Origin: Pseudobdellovibrionaceae bacterium
GTDB lineage: Bacteria > Bdellovibrionota > Bdellovibrionia > Bdellovibrionales > Bdellovibrionaceae
Reading direction: 5' to 3'
Assembly (NCBI GenBank): GCA_019637955.1
Contig: JAHBUS010000001.1
Location: forward strand, 806,001-870,000
Length of the DNA: 64,000 nt
The position numbers and the translations under genes are program-made. Below are positions 56,371-64,000 of the stretch, one piece after another; position 1 is the stretch's first letter, and each line of letters starts with the position of its first letter. A model generated the notes under the pieces. It did not search any database. It was not told the DNA's origin and saw only the letters and a list, made by a program, of their open reading frames with translations.

Positions 56371-58712
56371 AGACGGCCGAAGGGGAATCCGATCGAAGGC
56401 GATGTGCCTTGGCCGTTTTTCGCTTTGGGGAATTTGATGGACTTCAGAACGCCCTTCACGCATTCACCCAACGAGTCGCCGCCATTGACGGAGTTCTTTT
56501 TAAGGCGCGTGGCGCTCACGTGGCCATCGGGCTCGATGTCCCATTCGAACTCCATACGTCCCGAAAGATTGGGATTCGACAACAGACTTTTTTCGTAACA
56601 ATGCTGAACATCGGGCAAATGTTTCTGCACGACGCGCATCACTTCATCGCGGGTCAAACCATCCGAGACGCCGGTGCCCGCCAGCTGAGGCTGTCCCACG
56701 ACGGCGCCCGCAATGCCGCGGCTTCCGGCTTTACCGGCCAGGCCTTGCGTGCCGTAGCCATTTCCTCCGGTTGAGGCATTGCCTTTGGTTTGAACCCCAC
56801 CCGTTCCGGTGCCGGCCGGAAGGCGTGCGCCGCCCGAAGGAACACCTTGGCCAAACTCCGAAGTCGAGACGGCGCTCGCGCCCTGAGTGGCTTTTCCATT
56901 TTTGCTGATTTGAATATTTTGTTTCGCCGCTGTTTTGTCGTTCGCGGCGCCCACTTCACCCAACGCCGCGAGGGCGCCGAGCGACTCGACCTTCACCGGA
57001 GGAGGCGCGGGCGTCGAGACGACGACGGGTTCAGGATTGGGATTGGGGGCCGGTGACGCGGGTCCCGCCTCCGCACCCTTCGAAGGCTGTTTGCTGGGAG
57101 GACCAGTCACGATTTTTGATGGTCTTTCCGCTTCGGGGCCCTTTTTAGGATTGTTCACCGGTGCGGCCGGGACATCCTTGACGGGCTTTTTGACCACGAT
57201 CGGCCATTTGTTTTGTTTTGCGAGTTGTTTCGGAAGTTCCGTCGGTTTCGGCGGGGTCTTCACGCGCTCCACTACCTTGGGAGGCTTGGGCGGAGGATCC
57301 GGTTTTTTCACGGGCTGAGGTTTCGGCGGCTCGGTTTTCGCCACGGCGGGTGGCGGCGGTGTCGGAACCGGTGCGGGCGTGGGCGCGGGAGTTGGCTCCG
57401 CTTTGGGAACCGGCTCGACCAAGAGACGCGCGTAGCGCTCGGGAACGTTCTTAATCTTGGGAACATTTTTGGGTGCGGGCGCGGTGATGATCAAAAGCGC
57501 GGCAAGAATCGCGTGCACGATCGAAGAGCCGATCAACGCGGCCTTGATGGCGGCATCGGGCTCAACGGGCTTACGCGTGGTGAGCTGAGGCGTCGCCGGG
57601 ATGTAGCGCATGAAGAGCTGCAAACCGTTGCCGAGGTCGATCTGCAAGACCTCTCCGTTTGCAAAGCTCACCACAAAACCCGATCCGCGCGAGCGTGCGA
57701 CCTGCGCACCGAGCAAGCTCTCTTGCCCATACACCTGCCCGTCCGACTTCAGAATCGAAAAGCTCGGACCTTGCGGGATAAAGCAATGACTCGCTTCGAA
57801 GTCGACTTGCGCGAGCTTCCAGCCTTGCGGAAGCGTGGGGATGCGGATCGAAGCCATGCTGCTCGATCCGATGGTGACCTTTTCCGAGGGCTCAAACTCC
57901 TGAACGTCGACGATTTGGTCGTGCCAGAGAACGACGGCTTCCAGACATTTGTGCGCCCCTTTGATCGCGTCGGGGTGCACGCCGGTCATCGACCGGTGCC
58001 GATCGAAAGCTTCCGAAGCTGTTGGCGTCATCACGGCCAGTGCGGGTCCGCTCTGCAGAACGGCCTCGTTCCAACCGCCCGTCGTTTTGCGAGTGGCGGT
58101 CTTGGTTTTTGTCTTAGCGGTCTTCACCGTTTTCGGCGCGCTATTTGAGGTTTGCGTGCGTCGCGAGATCGACGGTTGAGAGGGGCGCGACGTCTGATCC
58201 GGAATGGACGGCATCGACGCCCGGGGCCGGGGCGGCGGCGATGACGACCGCGGCGGAGGAATGAGCGGTGAGATCACCGTGTCCACGGCATCTTGTCCAT
58301 GAGCGCCCGGCTGCGTGTTGCTCAAGAGCTGAATCTCGATGTTGAGCGCGTCGATGACAAAGCTCATTTTCTCGAGGATCGGAAATTTTCCGTTGGCCTC
58401 TCCACCGATGATCAAACCGTTGCGGCTCCCGAGATCCACCAAATAAAAGTGACCGAACTCTTCGATCACTTGGCAGTGCGTGCGCGAGATAAACGGAAAC
58501 TCGAGGATGAGATCGCAGCCCGGCTGGCGCCCCAAAATCACGGGCCCCTTGTCGAAAGCTTTGGTCAAAAGGCGTTCACCGTTTTTTGAAACGGTGATCA
58601 CGATCTGACGGCTAAATGAGGTTTTGGGTGCCTGGCTCACTTGAGGAACTATTCGGAATTTCTTCAGTGAATCTCGAGAGTTCGATGCGCTTTCGTCGCG
58701 ATTACAGGACAC
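56367..58712 (-). CDS. FHA-domain, TonB-like transducer with AgmX/PglI C-terminal domain (GltG-like)
   Basis: 781 residues. An N-terminal cytosolic FHA domain (35-130) binds phosphothreonine: VILGRQPGCDLIL, SRTHCQVIEE, LVDLGSRNGL. A Ser/Pro-rich region and a second FHA-like segment (IGSSSMASIRIPTLP) follow, then one membrane helix (AALIGSSIVHAILAALLII), a Pro/Lys-rich periplasm-spanning stretch as in TonB, and the C-terminal domain (DEVMRVVQKHLPDVQHCYEK, GRMEFEWDIEPDGHV, LKSIKFPKAKNG) typical of AgmX/PglI proteins. It should couple the inner-membrane motor to the outer membrane. Start GTG 58712 overlaps the TPR gene and has only a weak site, so it is uncertain. Confidence 0.85.
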   Translation of the reverse strand: MSCNRDESASNSRDSLKKFRIVPQVSQAPKTSFSRQIVITVSKNGERLLTKAFDKGPVILGRQPGCDLILEFPFISRTHCQVIEEFGHFYLVDLGSRNGLIIGGEANGKFPILEKMSFVIDALNIEIQLLSNTQPGAHGQDAVDTVISPLIPPPRSSSPPPRPRASMPSIPDQTSRPSQPSISRRTQTSNSAPKTVKTAKTKTKTATRKTTGGWNEAVLQSGPALAVMTPTASEAFDRHRSMTGVHPDAIKGAHKCLEAVVLWHDQIVDVQEFEPSEKVTIGSSSMASIRIPTLPQGWKLAQVDFEASHCFIPQGPSFSILKSDGQVYGQESLLGAQVARSRGSGFVVSFANGEVLQIDLGNGLQLFMRYIPATPQLTTRKPVEPDAAIKAALIGSSIVHAILAALLIITAPAPKNVPKIKNVPERYARLLVEPVPKAEPTPAPTPAPVPTPPPPAVAKTEPPKPQPVKKPDPPPKPPKVVERVKTPPKPTELPKQLAKQNKWPIVVKKPVKDVPAAPVNNPKKGPEAERPSKIVTGPPSKQPSKGAEAGPASPAPNPNPEPVVVSTPAPPPVKVESLGALAALGEVGAANDKTAAKQNIQISKNGKATQGASAVSTSEFGQGVPSGGARLPAGTGTGGVQTKGNASTGGNGYGTQGLAGKAGSRGIAGAVVGQPQLAGTGVSDGLTRDEVMRVVQKHLPDVQHCYEKSLLSNPNLSGRMEFEWDIEPDGHVSATRLKKNSVNGGDSLGECVKGVLKSIKFPKAKNGQGTSPSIGFPFGRL

Positions 58713-61700
58713 TCATCCAGGGGTGCAAAAGACCCGTCGGTTTGGCCACCGACTTCAGGCGAGGTGTGATGGCGCGAAGCTTGTTCGCAAAGCCGAATTG
58801 TTTGTACAAAGCCGCAAGTCCGTACACCGCGACTGGCTCTTGGCCTTGCTTGCGCAAAACCTCTTTAAACGTTTGTCCAGCAGCTTCAAGTTCATTCATG
58901 TACATCAAACTCACGCCGACCCAGGCTTTGGCCGAGATCATCTTGGGGTCCAACTCGTAAACACGTTCAAAAATCAACCGCGCCATCGCGTAGTCTTGGC
59001 TTTTTAAGTAAGCTTGGGCCAGCTCCATGAGAGTTTTTGTGTCTTTGGGTTCATCAAAGAGCTTCTCGCGCAGCTTCGCGGCTTCTGGAGGAGCGGCCTC
59101 GCCCGCCTTGGCGAGAATTTTTTCTTCGAGCGATTCGTCGATTAATTCGGTGCCATTGCTCGCGCAGCCCTTCACGAAATTGGTGAACACCTCGGCTTTT
59201 TCGGCGCTTTCGACGCATGTTTTGAAGAATCCCCGAGCTTTGTTGCGGTACTGATTGGCCTGCCCCGCGACGAGCTGCTTGTACTGCGCGACTTGAGCTT
59301 CGTTCAATCCAGCCGGGATCGAGGCCCCTTGCACGAACTGGGCGAACTCTTCTTGCGCGCGTCCCAACTCGTAAAGAGCCGCGATCGTCCAACGGCCATT
59401 GCCATAGCTGATCACTTGGTTCATCTGCGCGGTCATCTTGGCCAGCAGCGCGGACTTCTGCTTCACCAGCTCGCCTTCATCCCCGCCCGTCCCGAGCTTC
59501 ACGCGCTGGTAGGCGAAAAGATCCAGCCCGGCCAGCAGGTACAAGGCATGCGCGGCCATGGTTTTGTCCTCGAAGGTGGTCGCCGAATTCTTGGAGGCTT
59601 GCTGCAAAAAATCGCGGGCTTGATCGAGCAGACCTTGGCGGTAGAACGCCAGGCCCATCCAGTACTGCGACTTCAACGTTGCCGGTGGTTTGGATGACAA
59701 CACTTGCGAGACCGCCGTCCAATCTTGCGCCAGCACCAAAGGCCGCGCGATCTCTTCGGTCGAAGATTTGAGTTCTCGCAAGTCGTCCGAGGCTTCGCGG
59801 AAATCGCCCATCCCTTCGCGCATCAGGACGGCGTTTTTCATCAGACTGGGACTCGCGGGATCGGCGGGGTACTTGCGGGCAAAAATTTCGAAGTACTTCG
59901 AGGCGCGGCGGTAATCGGCGGTGTCGAGGGCCTTTTGACCCATCACGCCCACGACTTCTTTGGCGTACTTCGAATCGGCATGCTTGTTCAAGAGAGTTTC
60001 GCCAGGTTCGTACATTTGCGGATCTTTCTTTTTTCGGAAAGACACGAAGGCCTCGTAAAGAGCCTGATCCCCGAGCGCCGTTCCTTGATACTTCGAAGCG
60101 AAATTGACCAGTTTGCGCGCGTACTCGCGGCTTCGCGGGTCGCCGCCGGAATCTTGAACTTTGCGGAACTCGGCCTGACGGATAATCTCGGTCACATCGC
60201 GCTTGAAACTCAAATCCGTCAAACGTGAATTCGCGATCAGCTCACGCCCCGCCTTGATGAGATTGTCATAATCTTCTCGCTGATTGTAAGAGTCCAAGAT
60301 CAGCTGACCCGCCGAGGTGGCCTCTTTATGAGTCGGGTATTTCTGAATAAAGATTTTGAAGTTCGCGATCGCCGTATCAAAATCGCGCTCATCGTAATAG
60401 GTGCGGCCGATATTGAACTGAATCATGGGATTGGCGGCATCCTGAGGATAGCTCTTCATGTACAGGGAACCCACATCGCGGAACCCGTGCCGGGCCTCGG
60501 CCAAGTCGATCTTCGAAAACTTTTCGGGCTCTTTAAGCGCCAGGGCAAAAGCCTGAATCGCCGAGTCTTGATAGTCTTTTTTGCTGCCTTTGAAAGGCTG
60601 CTTCGAAACGGCCTCGTAGTAGGTGCCGGCACGCGCGTACTGCTTCAAGGCAAAGTGGCTCTCGGCCAAGTTGAGCAAAATGGCCGACGTATAGCGGTTC
60701 TGCGGAAAAACGCCGGCGTACACCTCGAGGGACTCAATCGCGGTTTTGTAATCGGTGTCTTTGCGGGTTGTGCGGGCTTTTTTCTGCACGCGGGTGACGA
60801 TGTCGCGAAGATAAATCTCAAAATTCTTTTCGACTTTGCCAAGCTCGGCGGCGGGCATCGTCGCGGATCCACGCGCCAAGACCAAGGTGTCGCCAATGGG
60901 TTCAGCCAACACCTCGAGCGGCCATTCGCGTTTTGATTTGCGAATCGCTTGGTAAAGAGAATCGAAGGCTGCGATGCGGTCTTCGAGATTGTGCGTGATC
61001 TCAATCAGACGCAGGTAGACCGGGATGGCCTCTTCGATTTTCTCTTTAATGACCAGGCGTTTTCCCAGACGCGAGAGAACTTTGAGAAGACTCACGCGAT
61101 CCGGCACCAGACGTTCAAAGTACCGGAGGGCGTGGGCGCGGTCGGGCGAAAGCACTTTTTGCTCGGAGTAAGGCCAAACCAAAGCGAGCAGGGCGTCGCG
61201 CTTGATGTCCGTTTTCTTGTAGATGTCCGGAAGACCTTCGTTTGAAATTTTGGCGTCGATGGTGACGACGCTTTCGAACGCGATCAGGGCGGGCTCAAAC
61301 TCGCCCGTCCCGACATAACACCATCCCAGTTTGTAACGGGCCAAGGGAATGAAGGGGTTTTGTGGACGCTCGATGATTTTCTGGTAATACTCTTTCGCTA
61401 AGGTGGGCTTTTTTTGCTGATCCAGGAAGAAGTCCCCGATTTGCAACATCGACTCTTCCCAGTACTCGCTCTTCGGGAAATCGCGGGTCAAGCGGGTGTA
61501 GATCTTGACCATCTCTTCATTGCTGCCGAGCTCACGGTATTCGTGAGCCATGAAAAACAGGGCCTTGTCCACGTTGGCGTGACGCGGAAAGTTTTCGGTG
61601 AAACGCTGATAAGTTTCGACGGCCTGGCGTTTCACCTTGGTGGCGTCGGTAAAATCCAGTTCTTCAATCGATTTTTTCGGGTTCTGAGCGCGGTTGATGG

Positions 61701-61923
61701 CGTAAAGATAGCGGCTTTTCTCGGTGTAGAGCTCGGCCAGAACGAAGTAAAGATCCGGAACGAAGCTCACGTCTTTCACTTCTTTCATTTTGGCGCGGGT
61801 GATCTCGATCGACTTGTCGACCTTCGCCATCTCGGCCTTCAGTTCCGGAAGCTTCTTTTCGGGGACCTGGGCACCAACGCCGAGGCTCCAAATCAACATC
61901 AAAGACGCGAAGAGACGCTTCAT
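58702..61923 (-). CDS. Large exported TPR protein of the Agl/Glt-like machine (AgmU/GltD-like)
   Basis: 1,073 residues: signal peptide (MKRLFASLMLIWSLGVGAQ), then almost entirely TPR-like helical repeats. Examples are DKALFFMAHEYRELGSNEEM, AKEYYQKIIERPQNPFIPL, ARAGTYYEAVSKQPFKGSKK, DTAIANFKIFIQKYPTHKEA, RASKYFEIFARKYPADPASP and AMARLIFERVYELDPKMISA. Size, export and neighbours match AgmU/GltD, the periplasmic scaffold of the Myxococcus gliding apparatus. ATG 61923 follows GAAGGGAG and overlaps the stop of the upstream TPR gene (ATGA). Confidence 0.8.
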   Translation of the reverse strand: MKRLFASLMLIWSLGVGAQVPEKKLPELKAEMAKVDKSIEITRAKMKEVKDVSFVPDLYFVLAELYTEKSRYLYAINRAQNPKKSIEELDFTDATKVKRQAVETYQRFTENFPRHANVDKALFFMAHEYRELGSNEEMVKIYTRLTRDFPKSEYWEESMLQIGDFFLDQQKKPTLAKEYYQKIIERPQNPFIPLARYKLGWCYVGTGEFEPALIAFESVVTIDAKISNEGLPDIYKKTDIKRDALLALVWPYSEQKVLSPDRAHALRYFERLVPDRVSLLKVLSRLGKRLVIKEKIEEAIPVYLRLIEITHNLEDRIAAFDSLYQAIRKSKREWPLEVLAEPIGDTLVLARGSATMPAAELGKVEKNFEIYLRDIVTRVQKKARTTRKDTDYKTAIESLEVYAGVFPQNRYTSAILLNLAESHFALKQYARAGTYYEAVSKQPFKGSKKDYQDSAIQAFALALKEPEKFSKIDLAEARHGFRDVGSLYMKSYPQDAANPMIQFNIGRTYYDERDFDTAIANFKIFIQKYPTHKEATSAGQLILDSYNQREDYDNLIKAGRELIANSRLTDLSFKRDVTEIIRQAEFRKVQDSGGDPRSREYARKLVNFASKYQGTALGDQALYEAFVSFRKKKDPQMYEPGETLLNKHADSKYAKEVVGVMGQKALDTADYRRASKYFEIFARKYPADPASPSLMKNAVLMREGMGDFREASDDLRELKSSTEEIARPLVLAQDWTAVSQVLSSKPPATLKSQYWMGLAFYRQGLLDQARDFLQQASKNSATTFEDKTMAAHALYLLAGLDLFAYQRVKLGTGGDEGELVKQKSALLAKMTAQMNQVISYGNGRWTIAALYELGRAQEEFAQFVQGASIPAGLNEAQVAQYKQLVAGQANQYRNKARGFFKTCVESAEKAEVFTNFVKGCASNGTELIDESLEEKILAKAGEAAPPEAAKLREKLFDEPKDTKTLMELAQAYLKSQDYAMARLIFERVYELDPKMISAKAWVGVSLMYMNELEAAGQTFKEVLRKQGQEPVAVYGLAALYKQFGFANKLRAITPRLKSVAKPTGLLHPWMSVL

Positions 61924-63413
61924 CGCGCTCCCTTCGGCGCGCCGGTTCCGCCGGCTTTGCACTGCGAGGACACCAACACCTTCAAAGAATCCAGCTCGTC
62001 GAGCCAGTACTCGTTGGTGAAGGTCCAATACACGCGATCAAACGTCATGTGCGGAACTTCTTCGGATTTATAACCGTCTTCGGTGATGCGCTGAATGCGC
62101 AGGCCATCGACCCGCGATTGGTAGTCCAAGAACGACACCTGATCCGCCCAATCCAAAACCAGATCGCCGACCTCACGGGTCTTTTTGAGCAACTTCCAGT
62201 TCAAGATTTCGTTGAGTTCACGGATCTTGAAATCGTAGCGTTTGGTGAAGCCCGCGAGGGCTTCGTTCTTATCCAAACCTTCGCGTGACCAGATCCGGCG
62301 CTCCTCTTTGAGCTGATTCAAAAAATCGACATGCACCAAGATTCGCGGGTCGAGAACCGACAGGTGAACGATCCCCTGATCTTGCCGTAAATCGCGGCGT
62401 TTGCGAATGGCTTCCATCGACTTTGCGAAACGCTTGTTGAAGTCTTTGGCCACATCGGCGACCGCATCGTAGTAGCAAAGCTCCTTGTAGATCAGCATTT
62501 TAAGAACCGACGCCTCTCCCGATCGGGCCGGTTCAAAGATGGGGGCATCCAGCGCCGCCAGCAGCCCCAACGAACGAGAATAGTCTTTGAGATAGTACTT
62601 GGCCCAAGCACGTTCAAGCAAAACCAAGCCGCGCTCGCGCGCTCCCAGATCCACGCCTTTGAGAATTTTATTGGATTGAACGAAGTCGCCTTTTTCAAAC
62701 ACGAGACGCGCGTATTGGTGGGTGGCTTCCGTGCGCAAAGTTGCCGGCGCCGCTTGATTGGACGAAATCGACGAGAACCGTTCGATGGCGGAATCGATCC
62801 GCCCGGCCGCGACGTCCGCCAGCGCCAGGTTGTACTTCACCTTGAAGTCCCAATAGGATTCTGGCGTGATTTTCTTGTACTCGGCATCGGCCCACTGATC
62901 ATAGCCGCTCAAACGGTTGAACTCGGCATTGACGTAAGCGGTAAAATCGGTCAAGTGCTTGGGCCAGTTGTCCACATCCTGATCCAGGATCAAATCACCC
63001 GTCAACGATTCGAAGTCCGACGGGAACGTTTTGATGATACGTTCGATCTCGGTCAATGCTTGAAACGCCACCTGCGTTCCGGGTTTGGTTTTGGCCAATT
63101 CTCGGTACATCTCGGTCGCGCCGAAATTGAGACCCAGCTGCTTCATCACCCCGGCCATGGCGAGGCGCCCCTCGGCCTGATCGAGCGAATCGCCCTTCGA
63201 ATCGCGGGCCTTTTGATTGCCGATTTTGATCACGTAGGTGTAATTCTTATCGCGCATTCCGTTCTCAACCTCGGACCAAAACAACGTGTCCTGAGGACGA
63301 TAAACGAAGGCCGCTTCCGTGTCGGGGCGGACCAAGGAGGTGCCCGACGATTGGGCCAAGGCTCCCGGGTTCGTGTTCCACAGTAAAATCAACGCGCTCA
63401 ACACCAATTTCAT
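61920..63413 (-). CDS. Exported TPR protein of the Agl/Glt-like machine (GltE-like)
   Basis: 497 residues: signal peptide (MKLVLSALILLWNTNPGALAQ), then helical repeats of the TPR type (WDFKVKYNLALADVAAGRID, SAIERFSSISSNQAAPATLR, FEKGDFVQSNKILKGVDLGA) and a charged C-terminal region (KNEALAGFTKRYDFKIRELN). The mature protein ends with a single Cys (SSQCKAGG). Position between a small barrel gene and the AgmU-like gene, with ATGA overlaps at both ends, matches the gltE-gltD order. No lipobox is seen, so unlike lipoprotein GltE of Myxococcus it appears to be soluble periplasmic. Confidence 0.72.
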   Translation of the reverse strand: MKLVLSALILLWNTNPGALAQSSGTSLVRPDTEAAFVYRPQDTLFWSEVENGMRDKNYTYVIKIGNQKARDSKGDSLDQAEGRLAMAGVMKQLGLNFGATEMYRELAKTKPGTQVAFQALTEIERIIKTFPSDFESLTGDLILDQDVDNWPKHLTDFTAYVNAEFNRLSGYDQWADAEYKKITPESYWDFKVKYNLALADVAAGRIDSAIERFSSISSNQAAPATLRTEATHQYARLVFEKGDFVQSNKILKGVDLGARERGLVLLERAWAKYYLKDYSRSLGLLAALDAPIFEPARSGEASVLKMLIYKELCYYDAVADVAKDFNKRFAKSMEAIRKRRDLRQDQGIVHLSVLDPRILVHVDFLNQLKEERRIWSREGLDKNEALAGFTKRYDFKIRELNEILNWKLLKKTREVGDLVLDWADQVSFLDYQSRVDGLRIQRITEDGYKSEEVPHMTFDRVYWTFTNEYWLDELDSLKVLVSSQCKAGGTGAPKGAR

Positions 63414-64000
63414 TCAAGCTCCAGATCGCCGAACGAAATGGCATAGTTGGCCGAAAGCATGATGTTTGAGCGGATCGAGCGCTCCTCCGAGGCAAAGGAG
63501 TAGTAGCGAATGTCGACGTCGAAAGAGTTGCGCGACTTTAAAAAGAACTTGAGCGCCAAACCGGCGTCCAGAACCGGCACCGTGGTGTTGGTGAACTTCG
63601 CCATTCCGGCACCGATCATGAACGACAGCTGCGAATGGACCATTTCGGAGTTGAACAGAAGACTCTTCATGTAGAAGGGGCTGTACACAAAGTTGGTGGT
63701 GGCTAAGCCTTGAAGGACGGCGAAGTCCTCGGGTTTCTGACCGTAAGAATCGACCAATTCTTTTTTGAGACCGCTGGCGATCTCGGCCGCGCCTTGCGCG
63801 TTGATCACTTCCCAGCCGTAGGTATCACGCGGTTTCCAGGTGTAATTCAGACCCAAGGTCATGTACTTGGAGAAGGAGTTCATCGGCAAATAACCAAGCG
63901 AGAATCCGAACTGGCTCGGAGCTTCGTACTTTTTTTGCATGATCAATTCGGGCGTCGGCAGATCGTAAAGATCTGCCCGCGCCGCGAAAACCATGAGAAT
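63410..64000 (-). CDS. Outer-membrane beta-barrel protein, start of the visible Agl/Glt-like operon (5' truncated)
   Basis: At least 196 residues, cut by the window edge: the frame is open past base 64000, and the visible N-terminus (ILMVFAARADLYDLP) is the end of a signal peptide, so the start lies just outside. The mature part has amphipathic strands (FGFSLGYLPMNSFSKYMTLG, GAGMAKFTNTTVPVLDAGLA, SANYAISFGDLELE) of a small outer-membrane barrel. Coupled to the next gene by ATGA. By position it may be the outer-membrane partner (GltF/H-type role), but sequence alone does not prove which. Confidence 0.7.
   Translation of the reverse strand: MLMVFAARADLYDLPTPELIMQKKYEAPSQFGFSLGYLPMNSFSKYMTLGLNYTWKPRDTYGWEVINAQGAAEIASGLKKELVDSYGQKPEDFAVLQGLATTNFVYSPFYMKSLLFNSEMVHSQLSFMIGAGMAKFTNTTVPVLDAGLALKFFLKSRNSFDVDIRYYSFASEERSIRSNIMLSANYAISFGDLELE

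Overview
The window reads as chromosomal DNA of a GC-rich, diderm, motile delta-type bacterium, most likely a Bdellovibrionota (Bdellovibrio-like) predator or a close relative. I infer this from co-occurrence: an Agl/Glt-type gliding or energy-transduction locus, a flagellin, extra Mot-type stator genes, many secreted lipoproteins, two NodB-type deacetylase lipoproteins, and several secreted proteases and a nuclease. No rRNA gene or species-level marker was recognised, so the assignment is an inference. Genes are tightly packed. ATGA or TGATG overlaps are common, most intergenic gaps are under 300 bp, and I found no prophage, CRISPR array or complete insertion sequence.

Layout. 0-3.7 kb: a truncated gene, a secreted NUC1-type nuclease, a small secreted protein and ribosomal protein S1 (rpsA). 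3.7-8.8 kb: a chaperone-usher fimbrial operon on the minus strand (major subunit, small secreted protein, chaperone, usher, SCPU-domain subunit), with an intrinsic terminator folded over the start of its second gene. 9-14 kb: NodB deacetylase lipoprotein, ClpP-like periplasmic protein, hybrid histidine kinase and divergent HPt protein. 13.8-20.2 kb: two paralogous propeller-like lipoproteins, then an operon of receiver, outer-membrane protein, HEAT protein and family 2 glycosyltransferase. 20.4-26.3 kb: divergent msrP and msrQ, membrane proteins and an M13-like metalloprotease. 26.5-27.8 kb: flagellin with a long structured leader. 27.9-37.2 kb: lipoproteins, a REP-associated (HUH) transposase, a histone-H1-like protein, a trypsin-like protease, a second NodB lipoprotein, a sigma54 activator and a XerC/D recombinase. 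37.4-43.7 kb: a 2,104-residue lipoprotein with Ig-like modules and an NHL propeller.

Motor region, 43.7-64 kb. At 44.3-48.6 kb five coupled genes encode a PEGA/TPR lipoprotein, MotA, MotB, a protein that appears to fuse a FliF ring-building domain to a FliG-like rotor domain, and an outer-membrane beta-barrel. They look like a flagellum-derived rotor and stator without export gate, rod, hook or filament genes nearby. FecR-domain and TPR/beta-barrel genes and a recO operon follow. From 54.6 kb to the window end a minus-strand operon encodes an Agl/Glt-like machine: outer-membrane barrel, two large TPR proteins, an FHA-TonB-like transducer, a TolQ/ExbB-type channel subunit and two ExbD/TolR-type subunits.

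A second theme is a family of 29-30 nt hairpin repeats in three intergenic spots (1.65, 31.1 and 34.9 kb). Their stems show a compensatory G-C to C-G change between loci, and a REP-associated tyrosine transposase is encoded 1.1 kb from one array. Together they suggest a REP/RAYT-like system. All family assignments come from reading motifs by eye; no database search was run.
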